A stretch of 64,000 nt of DNA from Blastomyces gilchristii SLH14081 (Eukaryota > Ascomycota > Eurotiomycetes > Onygenales > Ajellomycetaceae): assembly GCF_000003855.2 (NCBI RefSeq), contig NW_003101682.1, forward strand, positions 2,049,148 through 2,113,147, in the 5' to 3' direction. Each line of letters begins with the position of its first letter. Position 1 is the stretch's first letter. The translations under genes and the position numbers were made by a program. Below, piece by piece: positions 10,661 to 23,326 of the stretch. The notes below the pieces were generated by a model, which saw only the letters and a program-made list of their open reading frames with translations, ran no database searches and had not been told where the DNA came from.

Positions 10661-13250
10661 ATGGACTTATCGATGCTAACATTCGGCCCCCGACCGACCT
10701 GGGAATCATTCTCCCGCACGTTTTATTGTATTTGAAAAGCGGCCACAGTCCTAGTACCTTTTTCGCACATTTTGCAATTGAGTAAAGTAGTGCACTGCCC
10801 TAAAGCTGACTTTGAGTGATTGTCAGTCCGAATTCCTGACCCAGATTAACGACTCGGATAGCGTCGTGGTTGCGCCCTATGCCTTTGGCCATTGGGGTGA
10901 AGGGGTGGGATGGGGTCCGAAATGCGAATTTATGCGGATGCCGAACACCGCATGCCAAGACGACCCTTTAGTTCCGAGCATGGCATGGCAATGGAAAAGC
11001 AGTGACCAAATGAATAATTGAAGGGTGATATTTAGACCTGATGGATGTGCGGGTTTGCTTATCCAACAATAACTTCGGTTCTTATTGTTGTTGGTGTTGG
11101 TGTTGGGATGTATTGTAAATATTTATTTAACTATGGCGGTTGCTTTTGGTACACTGAACTACGCGAGTTCCCTCCTTCACAAACGCTTGTCTTCCGGTTT
11201 CCAAAAGCTTGTTGGTTTGGATGAAATACGTCCGCCACAGTAACCAGTATTTAAATATCACAACCCCATCTACAGTGATTTCGGGATTCTAAATGGGAAA
11301 CAAAAGGACACCAGCCGTGACATTCTCTGAGGATGATGATGATGTTCAGAGAGAGGCTGCTGCGTATCATCCGAACTTCTGAACTCTTGGAATCTAGAGA
11401 TCTTTGCAGCCGAGTCAGTTTCTTTCACATCTTCTAGAGTGGGATAAAACCATGGATTTAATGCCTGAATTGATTGAATATGAGATGGGATTGATCAAAT
11501 AGCCCCCATGGCTGGCAGAAATAACTAAAGTAAATAGTTATATATTAAATAATATATTTTAAAAAAATAAAGTAAAAATAGCACGCCCGATAGTTTGGTC
11601 TTCTCCCTATTCTCTCTGAAAACCAGACTCCTTCTTGCAATCACACACACGAAAGTAAAAACTGTTACCTGTATCGCTGGTAGCAATCATGCTACCACAC
11701 ATAATGAACAGCGTACAGCGTTGGTCCTCTGGTATTTATGTGCTCGAGCCCCCTCCCTGTACCATTGGCTGTAGTTGAGACTGTCCTACAGAGTACAATG
11801 CACAGCGTGAACCATTACCGTTATCGGTCAAAATCATACGCCACGCGGTTATATTCTGAGCTGCAGCAAGTCTATCTATTGCAGAGATTCCTCTCTGCCT
11901 GGCAATCATTGCGGATGAAACCGAGAGGGGTATCAGGGTGCGTGCACTTCCGTATGCTATGCCTTAAATTGCCCCTCACTCCCCTTATCAGCTAGTCGCT
12001 CTCAACAGACCCGAGAAGGGGTAATAGACCTCCATCTCGACGAAGATCCCCCTCTCGAGAAATCTCATTCAAACATTCAAACGGGAATTAAGGATAGGTT
12101 TTTCTTTGTTTGAGATTATTGGTTTCATCCCTTTCCGAAGGGGTTAACCCATCCTTTTCTCCTCAGTTCTGATAATTGCAGCTCCACGAGCTCCGGTGTC
12201 ACTCGATGACTGGCCGTTTGTCAAGCCCGTCGGGCCCGTCGTTTTGCAAAGAACTTGACGGGCATGTGTTGACAACTTGACAGGTGCTAGGGCTTAGGTA
12301 TTTGCCAATCCCTACGCTCGACCAACAACTCATATCAAGATTCAACATGCAGAAGATCTCGCGGAAAAATTTCCAGCAATGATCAATTGCATCTTCGGCA
12401 TGGTGGGGGAGCGCGCTAGACAAGCCGTTCTAGTTTTCCATACTATATACCTCTGTTCGGGAGTGAATAATTCAAAGAGCTTGGGTCAGAGAAGTTTCAA
12501 GTTCTGCGAGACGACTAGAAATGTTCAATGATTAATTGGCACCTTGGGTTTCCACGACGCTTGACTAAAGCCTACAGTGCCTTGTTCTTATTGAGGAGAC
12601 TTCAGAGTTGCTGCGGCCTGCGTTTGGGAAAGCAGAAGACCCTCACACATTATCTATAGTTGATTAACTATATGGTGTGTTTCTGAAGGGACTGGAGAAC
12701 TGATTCTTTGATCCTTCTTCTGTTCTTCATACGCCGGGTAGGTGATTAGGAGAAAAATGAATTACAGGTTGTGTTTCCCCCATATCACTCATCTGTGGCA
12801 TCATCTCTCTCTGTTTTTCGAAGATTGAGAAGAAGGATTGAAGAATGAGCTCATGAAGCGCATTGGCGGCGACTGTCAAATCCTTTGATTTCTTTGAGAT
12901 GGTTAAGTGGCAGACTATCATTTTTCTCTGATTGGGTTAATGTCAAAGATGATGTGTTTAAGGGGTCCACATAGGCGGGCGCACAAAGGGTTGAAAATAA
13001 CTTCGCTGGCTGTGGGATTGAGGGATGTCTTGGTAATTGCCCTCAGAAGGTTTCGTTTTATATATATATTTGGAAAAGCACTGGCTTCACCTAAGACGAG
13101 CCCCCTCCTTGTGAAAGGGCCACCATCTCTACCTGCTAGACACTGCTCTCCTCGCTGAGCTCTTTTGCTGTTGTAATAGAGCGGCTAGAGCAGAAATCAA
13201 ACACAGTATATTTTATTGTCGAGGCGGCAAGCAGCGCTTGTACTGCACAT

Positions 13251-13275
13251 TACACGTACACAACAAGTACGTGTA
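13251..13275. repeat. Short perfect inverted repeat
   Basis: TACACGTAC (13251-13259) is followed after 7 bases by its exact reverse complement GTACGTGTA (13267-13275). It lies in the gene-poor spacer and is close to no start codon. It could be a regulator site or a small hairpin. Confidence 0.6.
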
Positions 13276-14838
13276 GTTTATTTAGTTTCCGACTGCTAGC
13301 TGGCTAGCATCTGCCGGAATTTATGTCGTTCTGGGTCATTATATCCGACGGCATGGTAACAATTGGTGAATGGACCCTCTTCTCCTATCGGGCTTAGGAT
13401 TTTAGCCAGCGTCTAAATTCCGCTCTCAACTCCTCAAGGTTTTCCCTTCATAGTGGCTGGCTATAAACTAACCTCAGACAAGCAGTTGCATTTCAAGATT
13501 TCCTGTGGTGGTTCTAAACGTGCTCTAGAAAACGGCAAGCATTTGAGCTTGATTTCACCGGTGAAACCAGCGAAAACTGGACTTTGGATACCTGAAATTA
13601 TCCGTGATATTTCCTCCCAGCAGGGCCTCAGACTTCAGAGAGTGGAATTCGATTGCAATTTAATTGCCTATGCCATCGCCTCAAAATGTTCCTGGCCCCT
13701 GCCCGGGTTGGGAGACTGACTACATAGGCCAGTCCTGCATTCTCCCCGCTGCCAACTTTTGAGATATGACAGATTTATTTGACATCATGTCATCTGTTGG
13801 GAACAAGGAAACATCCCACAACCCGAAACTACCCTGAAACACATCATGGCAGTCCCAAAGGGTTGCTCCAGGCAATTGCAGCTTGATTAACGAAATGTTT
13901 GCTCTCGATGATCATGGTGTGAGGTCAGATCTAAAGGGGTTAACCATTCGTCCGTGTTAAAGGTGACGTTAAGAACCTGTTTCCCCAGTCCGCCAACTCC
14001 ATGCTTTTTTTCGAGTCTTTACTAGCTGCATGAAATAGATATAGAAAAGATAAGTGGCTGAGCAATCGGAAAGATTTTTTGCTTGCCGGTGGAGTTTGCC
14101 TCAACGCTTCAGTAGTCAATAGCCTAAGTTCCCCTATTTGACCAAGCAATTATCAAAGTTCTCAAGAAGTACGGCGCCAGCCAACCCCGTTTCAATGTCT
14201 GCTTGAAATGATAGCTCGAAAGGGAGGCATCCAGAATCCTTCTGAGCTCGGTTCGCCGTCATAAATCCTGATGCGTTTTGTCCACAGGGCGTGGATAAAC
14301 TTGGCAATGAAGAGGTTGATAACATGAGAATTGACACAATGCGCCAACTATTTCGCCCTCCGGGGTTGATATTACGTGCAGATGACGTGTGGCCCTTTTG
14401 TGACATATATTATCACTCAGAAGATTTGTATCTAACCTCCAGGGTCTCTCGCCTACTGTTCCATGCATTGCATTTCTTCCCCCTGATTCGATCGAATATC
14501 AAGTACCCACGAGCTTTTAAATGTCAGCATCGTCGCGTTTATATGTACGTCTACCCATCTCACAGTTTTCTTTACATTGATAAACACGAAATAAAGTACT
14601 TTTACTGACTTACACCTCCTAGCCCCTCTTCTCTGCTAGATTGAATACTTTGCTCATTTAGCATTACGGTATGTAGCAATATACAGTATGTGTACTTTTT
14701 GACGACGATATCACCTTTCCTTGGGCTCAATGGCCCAAGGCGCCCCTCTTTAATCTGTTGATTGTCATTAGAGCTAATAAGTCATCGAGCTTTTATATAA
14801 CTCTCAGCAAAAGTCCACACTTCATACCTCGATCGATC

Positions 14839-15503
14839 ATGACGACGATTTCCGATACCATCAAGACAGACCATAGGGAGCTCGAGGCGTATTATGACAA
14901 GATCATAAACCCCAAGGACCAGGATGAACAGGTTCGATATCAGAACCAGTTTACCTGGGAGTTGGCTCGCCATTCCATTGACGAGGAGTTGGTCGTTTAC
15001 CCTGCCCTCGAGAAATATGTGAAGGGCGGGAAAGCCCTCGCCGATAAGGATCGTGAAGAGCATCAAGTCGTGTGTATTGCGATCCCCCTTTTTTTCAATT
15101 ACCCCGGGAAAATCCATTCTTATATTGTACATATATTAACCCTTGATAAACCCAAACAGGTGAAAGAGGAACAAAAAATTCCAAAACATGAAGACAACCA
15201 ATCTAGAATTCATTCCTACAATTAAAGCCCTGATGAAAAACCTCTCGAAACACATCCAAAAAGGAAGAAGAAGAAGACCTCGTTAAGCTTGAGAGTGCAC
15301 TACGCGAAGAAGAGAGTAAGAAACTCGCCACTTCGTTTTCGAGAACTAAAACATTCGTGCCTACCCGTTCTCATCCAAGCGCACCGGACAAGCCGCCGTT
15401 CGAAACTGCGGTAGGACTCCTCACAGCCCCTATCGATGATCTGGCGGATCTTTTCCGCAAGTTCCCTGACAAGACGGTCAGTCCGAATCCGTCGACTAAA
15501 TGA
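14839..15503 (+). pseudogene. Hemerythrin (HHE) domain protein, frameshifted
   Basis: Exon 1 (14839-15069) encodes MTTISDTIKTDHRELEAYYD and continues through ELARHSIDEELVVYPALEKY to DKDREEH. These carry the H-HxxxE/E metal-binding helices of a fungal hemerythrin-like protein that binds a di-iron centre. A GTGTGT...CAG intron (15070-15159) joins HQV to VKEE. The family reading is then lost twice: after GAA at 15169-15171 two bases appear to be missing before the frame for KKFQNMKTTNLEFIPTIKAL. Near 15258-15264 one extra base precedes EEEEDLVKLESALREEE. The last frame runs to TGA 15501-15503 through PTRSHPSAPDKPPFETAVG, a typical C-terminus. Without correction the protein stops at 15223-15225. 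An acceptor at AAAG (15165) would avoid the first shift but not the second. Either a recent pseudogene or assembly errors in A-rich runs. Confidence 0.8.
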
Positions 15504-16041
15504 GTTACCTTTTTAAAGGGCTGCCTTTTTTCTGTGTGTTTGTTTTTCCAACGTGGAGGGGGGTATTTCATTGCGGAAGCAGAAATTATGTAGGAATTGA
15601 GAAATAATATGCAATGTATTGTGAATTTCTTCCATAGCTGATCAACCGCGAATTGCATTGGCTTGAGAGCTATACCGTTAACGGTTGTTAAATGGTCATT
15701 ACTACCTGGGTCAATGGAGTGACATTGGTGAAGGGATCTGTCAGAATTAGCATACCTACCGATGCTGTTCACCCTGGTGCTCATTTAGACGATGAGAGAA
15801 CCCAGCCCGTTGTCTAGGGTTTTGCACTTCAGCCTGGTATCGGAATAGGTTGGGCAAGGTGATTATTTGGGACACAACTCCAAAGGGTCATTATCACAGT
15901 AGAGCTACCTGAAACGACATAGAAAAGAAACATGTCATGTCTATAGTACAAACCATTCGAGGATAAATATATATATGTACACGGATCAAATGAACATTAG
16001 GGAATAGACACCGGCAGCATGGAGTAGGTGGCCTTCATTTT
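15504..16041. other. Convergent spacer (hemerythrin relic / AIM24)
   Basis: About 540 bases, AT-rich, holding the 3' flanks of two converging genes. A minus-strand ORF at 15371-15784 partly overlaps the hemerythrin exon and has no domain. No gene is supported. Confidence 0.5.
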
Positions 16042-17585
16042 TTACTGGCCAACCCCAGTTTGGTGGAACTCGACCTTCCCGTCACGCCGAACGCTAGCGA
16101 CACTCTGTCCAGATATCGCAGTCGTGGGTTTTAAATCATCCTTGGCCTTTGGAACGGTCTCCTCTTCACCTAATTTTGCTGCTGCCCTGTCTACGGCGTC
16201 TTGAGTAACACCTGGAGGAGCATCGGCAATCTCGTTCACTTGCTGAGTAGTCAAGGTGTCCGCCATTCTTGAAGCGCGGGATTGTACCAAGATCGTAGCT
16301 GGTCCGTCGAATTGTAAGAATAACTAAAATGAGAAGTTAGGAATCTATTCTTGTCTTTTTCCCTGATGGTAGGATATGCATGCGTGTATGGGAACTCACT
16401 CGATCACCCCAAATGGTTCTCCGGGACCACGTCCGAATTATGTGCCACAGTTTCAATGCAGCTTTCCATGTATCGGTATCAGACAAATTCTTTATGAAAT
16501 TTGAATCTGACAAACGTTTTCCAATCCCAAGGCTAGGGATCTGGAATGGCAAAATGGTAGATTTAAACCGGTACGGGCGTGGCGAAGGAGCGGTGATAGT
16601 ATATGCGACAACATTACTTAAGTGTGTTAGATGGTACATATTTATCAAATTCAAAATATGTGTATATATGTACCTTGGATGAGAGATATATTGCTCTCCT
16701 GCTTTCAATTCAACCGAATAAAGTTGGCCTGTGCCAACGAGAGCAAGTAACCCGCGACCAGTTACCTCCGAATTTCCCCAGTGTGACAAACTCTTTAATA
16801 ATTAGCGTCAAGTTCCATACCATGTAATACTGAGCGTGTAGTACGTACTAGTTGTCTAGTGAGTCTCGGTTTGATTCTTAAAGAGTGGCCTGTCCAAGCC
16901 AGCAAGGCTTTCTCTTGTGCTATCATCCAATCGACAGAGCCATTCATCTCGACTACAGAGAACGTGGTTATGGCAGAGCGCGTCGATATCAAAGCGGTAA
17001 TTGGGCTTGTGGAGGAGATCTGTGATTGAACAGAGATATAAGAAATTGGACATGCCAAATGCTTGATGTCGCGTGAGAGCCCTACCTTTTGATATAGGAA
17101 CGGGATGCGAAGTAAAGCCCGGCGAGCTGGTTCTAGGAGACTTAAAGTCGAAATGACCTGCGGTCAGGAAATATCAGCACGTAGCCCATGTAGAGTTTCT
17201 CCGACCGCTGTCCGTACATTGTCTGCTTTCCCACTTAGCCCGACTAGAGTTCCGCGGCGTGTATATAAGTTTTGCGATGCGGAGAGAGTAACGGAAAGGA
17301 TGGAATACGGAGCACCGAGAACTCGGAACTTGGCATCTTTTTAACAGTATTAGCGTTTGACGACGTATCGGAAAAGCAAGTGATTCCCATACCAGGAGAT
17401 GAAGCCGAATTAGCTGTGGTCGAAGCGGGGAGATAGTTGCCATTGACGAGGCCCGGCTCAGCTGATTGGAGCTGCTGGATATGAATCCATCTCTGCTCAG
17501 CCCGGCGGGCAGGGCTTCTCCATGAGCGTCGGCTCCGGGCGAAAGGCTGGAGAGATCTCCTGATGGAATGACTCATGGCCTCCAT
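16042..17585 (-). CDS. AIM24: Altered inheritance of mitochondria protein 24 (Aim24)
   Basis: Seven exons: 17585-17393, 17336-17218, 17157-17086, 17019-16849, 16792-16674, 16616-16400 and 16323-16042 (390 aa). Every junction keeps phase; one intron is 60 bases (17217-17158). The first 35 residues are rich in Arg and Ser with almost no acidic residues, as in a mitochondrial presequence. The TRAP-like AIM24 fold follows: [83 protein letters not shown], then [11 protein letters not shown] and [17 protein letters not shown]. In yeast, Aim24 is a mitochondrial inner-membrane protein needed for MICOS integrity and respiratory-chain function. The last exon on its own looks like a separate small ORF but is the C-terminus of this gene. 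It is divergent from ATM1. Confidence 0.93.
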
Positions 17586-18070
17586 ATGAGTGCATTCGTT
17601 AATTGCAGGAAGAGAAAGCCTACCAACATGTAGATAACGATGCCGTTTTGCTGTTCATCATGCGGTATGTTTCGTGATTTCGGACAAGAATGGCCGAAGC
17701 AAACAAGGCAAACAAGCTTCCGCTTTTGGCGGGGAATGACTTTGACCTCCGAGAGCGCAGCGCGACTTGCACCCTCACCGCACACCATTTTTATCGCACA
17801 GCTAGCTAGCTAAATTCCAACGAGGTTCTTGACGTTGACTGTCTCGTGGATATGTTGCCTCGCAGTATACGGGCGTAGAAATCCGGTATGTAAACCTTCT
17901 CATGTGGTGAATATGGGAACCTCCGCTGACCGGTATGTCCGGCTAGCCCAGCAAAAAGCCGTGTTAGATATTGTCCTTCAACATCTCACATGGCCGATAT
18001 GATATCCCAGTTGTAACAACTGTATCAACAGCATTTTCCTGTACATGCTAGAGGCAATTACCATCCCGAA
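17586..18070. promoter_or_regulatory. Bidirectional intergenic region AIM24 / ATM1
   Basis: These 485 bases separate the start codons of two divergent genes for mitochondrial proteins, so both promoters must lie here or overlap neighbouring UTRs. A GCTAGCTAGC repeat occurs at about 17801-17810. No clear TATA box was picked out. Confidence 0.5.
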
Positions 18071-20792
18071 ATGCTCCTCCGAGCCCTGCCTGTCCTCAGC
18101 GGCACAGCGCCGCCAACAAGATGTTGCTATACCATTCTCCGCCTGTCGCAACCAGCGCGCATTGGACGTCCACATTACAGAGGGCAATCCCGTATATTTA
18201 GTTCGGGGGGAAACGCCTTGAGGAAAGCTAATACGCAGGACCATTTTTCAGAAAAGAAGCTTAACCCCGCTTCCGAATCTCCCGCCGTTAGGATTCCCAA
18301 GGCTTCCAGCAAAAGCACAATAATTCGGAAGAACCCGAGAGATGGAGGTGATGTGACACCGACGAAGAAAGTGGAGTTTCTCAATGATGCCACCGTTAAT
18401 GCAAAAACGCAACGGAAAGCGGACTGGGCTATTATGAAAGAAATGGCCAAGTATCTCTGGCCTAAGGTAAAAGAACGGCATCCCCACACATTTACAGAGT
18501 TCCCACTTATAAGGGGTCCTGCAGGATGATTTAGGTACCAAAGCTCGAGTTGGCACAGCGCTCGCCCTCTTAGTTGGAGGAAAGGTGGGTTGTGCTATTT
18601 TCTATTTTCTCTCTCTTTGTTTGTCCCCAAGGGATATCCTCCATCCGCTTACTCCTGTCTTAGATTCTCAATGTTCAAGTTCCTTTCTATTTTAAAAATA
18701 TTGTCGACTCGATGAATATCGATTTTGCAGTTCTTGGTGGCACTGCCTGGACAGTTGCGGGGACCATGATCGTTGCTTGTACGTTTGGAAGCGGATCCCC
18801 TGAAGAAATGCGAACAATAAATTAACTAAGTTTAATTACTATAGATGGCGCATCCAGAATTGGAGCGACGTTGTTCCAGGAGCTCCGAAATGCTGTGTTT
18901 GCAAGCGTTGCGCAGAAGACTATTCGAAAGGTTGCCCAGAATGTATTCGACCATCTGCTTCGACTGGATCTGAACTTCCACTTAACCCGACAGACGGGTG
19001 GCCTCACTCGCGCCATTGATAGAGGTACAAAAGGAATAAGTTTCCTCCTCTCTTCAATGGTGTTCCATATATTCCCGACAGCGCTGGAAATATCCATGGT
19101 TTGTGGTATCCTGGTACGTATACAATCTTTCAAACAATACCTCCTCTACGCAAATCTTCTAAGAAACCTTTAAGTCCTATCAATATGGGCCGAAATTCGC
19201 TGCCATCACTGCCGCGACCATGATAGCATATACCGCTTTTACGATTACGACGACTGCGTGGCGAACGAAATTTCGAAAACAAGCCAATGCCGCTGATAAT
19301 AGAGGAGCTACCATAGCTGTCGACTCTTTAATTAATTACGAGGCCGTCAAGTACTTCAACAATGAAAAGTTTGAGGTTTCCCGATACGATAAGGCTTTAA
19401 AGGGGTATGAAGATGCGTCGATAAAGGTCACGACGTCCTTAGCTCTGCTTAACTCGGGCCAGAATGTTATCTTTTCTGGTGCACTTGCCGGAATTATGTA
19501 CTTGGCTGCAAGCGGTGTTGCTGGTGGTCAATTGACTGTAGGGGACTTAGTGATGGTCAACCAACTTGTTTTCCAGCTCTCAGTGCCTTTAAATTTCCTT
19601 GGATCAGTATATCGGGAACTGAGACAGTCATTGCTCGACATGGAAACGCTATTCAACCTTCAGAAAGTTAACATTAACGTCAAGGAAAAACTAGATGCTA
19701 AGCCACTCCAGCTCACTCGCGGTGGTGAAATCAGATTTGAGAACGTCACTTTCGGCTACCATCCCGATCGGAAGGTTTTAAAAGGTGTCAGCTTCACAAT
19801 CCCCCCCGGCCAGAAGTTTGCCATTGTTGGTCCTAGCGGTTGCGGAAAATCGACAATATTACGCCTCTTATTCCGGTTCTATGACGTCCAGGGAGGTCGG
19901 ATTCTAGTTGATGGTCAAGATATTCGCGATCTGTCATTAGATAGTTTAAGAAGGGCCATTGGTGTAGTACCGCAAGACACTCCTCTTTTCAACAACACCA
20001 TCGAACACAACCTGCGATATGGTAGAATAGATGCGACTGCGGAAGAAGTTCGGAACGCCGCACGACGGGCACACATCCATGAGCTCATCGAGCGGCTACC
20101 TGCAGGGTACGAGACGCCAGTGGGAGAACGTGGGATGATGATATCAGGAGGAGAAAAGCAGCGGCTAGCGGTTGCCCGACTCATTCTTAAAGACCCCCCT
20201 CTATTATTTTTCGATGAAGCTGTCAGTTTTACCCCCTTTTTTTCTATAGATTTGTTTTCTACCCCCCTGGCTACGTTTTACTAGCCACGGACTTCGCTCA
20301 GCTAACCTACTTGGTGAAACAGACATCCGCTCTAGATACATACACAGAGCAAGCGCTACTTCAAAACATCAACAGCATCCTCAAAGAAAAGGCACGAACG
20401 AGTGTTTTCGTTGCCCATCGACTGCGGACGATCTATGACTGTGATCAAATCCTCGTGTTGAAGGAAGGTAAAGTTGCAGAAAGTGGGACGCATACCGAAC
20501 TGCTAGGGATGGACGGGGGTGTTTATTCAGAATTATGGAATGGTATGCCCTTGTGAAGAAGACTTATTTAGTCTTCTCTATTTCAAAATCCCCCTCACGC
20601 TTTTATAAAAACCAATTTGAAATAGCACTTTCTGTTAACAATTTTACCTAACAACCAATTGCAGCCCAGGAAAGATCTCTCGCGCAAGACATTGACCTCG
20701 AAGTCGAGGAGATGGATGCGGCAGTCGAGGAACCAGCGGACGAAGACCCAATTAAAAAGCCCAATCAACCACCACCGCCGTCGCCGTCTTGA
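18071..20792 (+). CDS. ATM1: Mitochondrial ABC transporter Atm1 (Fe-S export)
   Basis: Seven exons: 18071-18466, 18525-18584, 18664-18778, 18845-19113, 19175-20221, 20323-20542 and 20665-20792 (744 aa). The Arg-rich N-terminus with few acidic residues is a mitochondrial presequence. A six-helix ABC transmembrane domain spans roughly residues 130-430 ([49 protein letters not shown]). The nucleotide-binding domain has Walker [10 protein letters not shown] near residue 498, signature [13 protein letters not shown] near 602 and Walker B LLFFDEATSALD. Intron 5 splits Walker B exactly between A and T; its donor GTCAGT is weak. Atm1 sits in the inner membrane as a homodimer and exports a glutathione/sulfur compound needed for cytosolic Fe-S assembly and iron sensing. 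The short C-terminal tail ([16 protein letters not shown]) is acidic. Confidence 0.96.
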
Positions 20793-22923
20793 GCCATCCA
20801 GGTTTCCCCGCCCTCCCAAGACGGCAGAATAAGAATTTGGGGTGAATTGTACATGTACAGTACTTATATATCCAACGGAGTATACTTTTTCCCTTTTAGC
20901 TTGTCGACTATTCGCAGCGTATAGGATTGCAGTAAGGAATACTTTCGGACTGTGAGCTTACGCTCAGTATAGCGGTTACGTACATTTGTTTGGTTTGGCT
21001 ACCATATCAAGGATAAGAAGCTCAAGCGGACATGGGTTATCGAACCAATGATCCCACGGTAACATCATCATCCTCGTGGAAGTGGAGTATTGTAGGAATT
21101 TAGCCGCAGCCTGTGCCCATTTTATTAATCGCAGCCACGCATAATGCAAGCTGGGCGCGGGGTTCACCTAGGAAGTGTTGGTTTTGTACTGCGTACATAC
21201 ATGCAAGCCCAAAAAAGCCCTCTTCATAGGAATCATCGCTGAATCGATGTAGTTTTAGCTTTGTATTGGGCTTGCTGCGACGCCACAGGCTTGAGAGGGG
21301 CATTTTATACTCCGTAGTATGCTTTCGAGTCGCTAAAGGAGACACTGGCGCGCCTGGATTGACTTTTACCCCTGAATTGGACCCTTGGCGAGGGCAGAAG
21401 AACAAAAGTACGAAATTTGAAATGCTGCACTCTTTCGTTTATCTTGAGATCTAGCATCCCCCCCTCCTTGCACACGGGGATAACAATAATGAATCTTAGC
21501 AACCTCACACCAACTGCCACTGTGTAACCTTCCCAATGCCCTGTCAACTGCCAAAGCTCACACTGGGGCGCACAGCCTGGCTGCCTCCTGTCACTGTGAG
21601 AATGAACGTGGCTGACGGCCAACAGGACCCCAGGTAACCAAGCCCTTGGTAAGTTGGCAGTTCTGGAAACAAAATAGTGATGATTAGCCTGCGACTAGTG
21701 ACGTTGGTGCTGAGCCGGTCTGGCATTCCGGCCTGCGAGACGGCCCACTGCATCCAAGCAACGTTGAAACAACCAGATATCGCAGCCCACTGTCCACAGC
21801 ATGCGGGCCGGTGGATCGCTAGCGTAAAGTGTCTTTCGGTTCGTTCGTGTCCGGTTCTTCTCCAGTTCCAGTTCTGTCTGGCTGGCCGTACCGTACGTAC
21901 GCTGTATGTTGTCTGTCTCTTCTCTCTCACTTTCTTTTCTGGGTTTGTAGCGCCGATGAGTCGTTTTGTCTTCGGGAGGCAGCGATTGTTGTTGTAGTCT
22001 GCCACTCTTTTATGGTTATTATTTTGCCTATGTCGTCCATTCCTTTTTATAAATCCATTCATTGAACTTACAACAATCGTGCTCCTCGAGGAAACCATCT
22101 CTGCAAGCTCGATCACTGTGTAGTATTTTGTGCCCCGTGAGACCCCTTATCGCTTATTTCCAGCATCAACCACGCCTCAACTGTGTGTGTGTGTGTCTCT
22201 CATTCCATTTCCCCTCCAAACAGGTTCGTCCCACCTCCAATTCCTGAAGATGAGCGTGGATATTCGTTTGCGATCCGTTAGGCTATAAGACATAAACCGA
22301 TATATATTATAATATATGTCCTCTTGTCAGACATGGAGCTTCCAGCTGACGAGGTGATGGCGGATACACAGTGTCCATATATTCGTTACAATCGTTGATC
22401 CATTCCCGTCCATTTCATCAATTGAGGTCGCGCCTTTTGTCCTTCGATTCTCCGCTTGATCAATCATATCTTGATTTATTGTCTTGTATTTCTGGGATTG
22501 GGAAAACTTTCTGACGCGCGGAAAAACAACTGAGAGTAACACGACAAAGTTCTTAGCTCCCGCTAGAAAAAGTTCGAGGCCTCAAGATATATATATCTAT
22601 CTATCTTGGACATTCGACTCGACTCGACACACGATTCCTACCCGACTCATTGCACAATCTGATCACTTCCATACATTGTCCGCTGACATCTCATCAGCAA
22701 TTGGTCTCTCCTTTGCCACATAGCAGCCTGAACATTCGATCACCAAAGAGTAAAGGAATTGCAAAATAACAAAAGGAGCTATTAAACTCGCCTGGTTGAA
22801 CCCTCACAGCAGGGCTGTCGGTCGACAGTTAAGCGGCTTGTAAGCGTTTTTGAGACGATCTCTATTTGATGAGAAACGCAAGTCAAGGTCTGAGTGAAAG
22901 AACTTGCACATACTTCACTGAAA
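20793..22923. other. Spacer of about 2.1 kb, probably with a long 5' leader
   Basis: No protein-coding gene is convincing. A minus-strand ORF at 21544-22116 (190 codons) has no domain and Arg/Trp-rich shadow composition. A TACTCCGTA motif is at 21308-21316 and a (TG)n run near 22181-22195. The stretch from about 22250 may be promoter and leader of the small gene at 22924. Confidence 0.5.
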
Positions 22924-23326
22924 ATGGGTCTTTTTGAGAAATTACATGCAAGTACGTGTGTGTGGATGTTTTCCTTTTGATATTATTCATTTACTAATCC
23001 CAATATACACCATGAAGAAGCAATCCTTGCCCCCTCTCTTCTTTGTTCCCCTTTTCTGACATACTCGCATCACTGTTTTTAACATCCATACAGAACTGGA
23101 GCTTTATCGGCTCGAACAGAGATACGCCAGACGCAAGCACCGCAGCACGCTCACCGTGGGCGCCCAATACGTCGACGGCGAATATGTCTACGCAAACAAT
23201 ACCGGAAGTGGCTGTTCATCAGCCGCAACCTCCAGCTCAACAGTAGCAAAACACTCAACGGGGACGTCGTGGAGGCCGTCGGGAACCTGGGGTGGGTTCG
23301 GCTCACAGGACCGTCGGATTAGATGA
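22924..23326 (+). CDS. Small conserved fungal protein of unknown function (86 aa)
   Basis: Two exons, 22924-22951 (28 bases) and 23094-23326, joined by a GTACGT...CAG intron in phase 1. The product starts MGLFEKLHAKLELYRLEQRY, a charged amphipathic helix, followed by ARRKHRSTLTVGAQYVDGEYVYA and a Ser/Thr/Gly-rich tail. Similar short proteins with an EQRY...YVDGEYVY core are recalled from other Eurotiomycetes, but no function is known to the annotator. The MGLFEKL start could accept N-myristoylation, which is only a guess from the second-position Gly. It was found by its splice-consistent phase; the first exon is too short to appear as an ORF. Confidence 0.72.

Larger units (their letters stand above)
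10513..14838. other. Gene-poor spacer of about 4.3 kb
   Basis: The longest stretch without a gene in the window. It was read on both strands; ORFs stay below about 105 codons and none shows a recognisable domain. It holds an AT-rich patch at 11530-11575 and a perfect inverted repeat at 13251-13275. The first part is the oxygenase upstream region. Confidence 0.5.

Noticed and set aside
12199..13719. Short ORFs in the 10.5-14.8 kb spacer as relics of a transposon
   Set aside because: No reverse transcriptase, transposase, integrase or terminal repeats recognised; the pieces do not assemble into any protein.
16042..16290. A separate small gene of 82 codons
   Set aside because: An AG acceptor at 16325-16324 and phase agreement show it is the last exon of AIM24.
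21544..22116. A 190-codon minus-strand ORF between ATM1 and the small gene
   Set aside because: Arg/Trp/Asn-rich composition, no family resemblance, no splice partners; probably chance.
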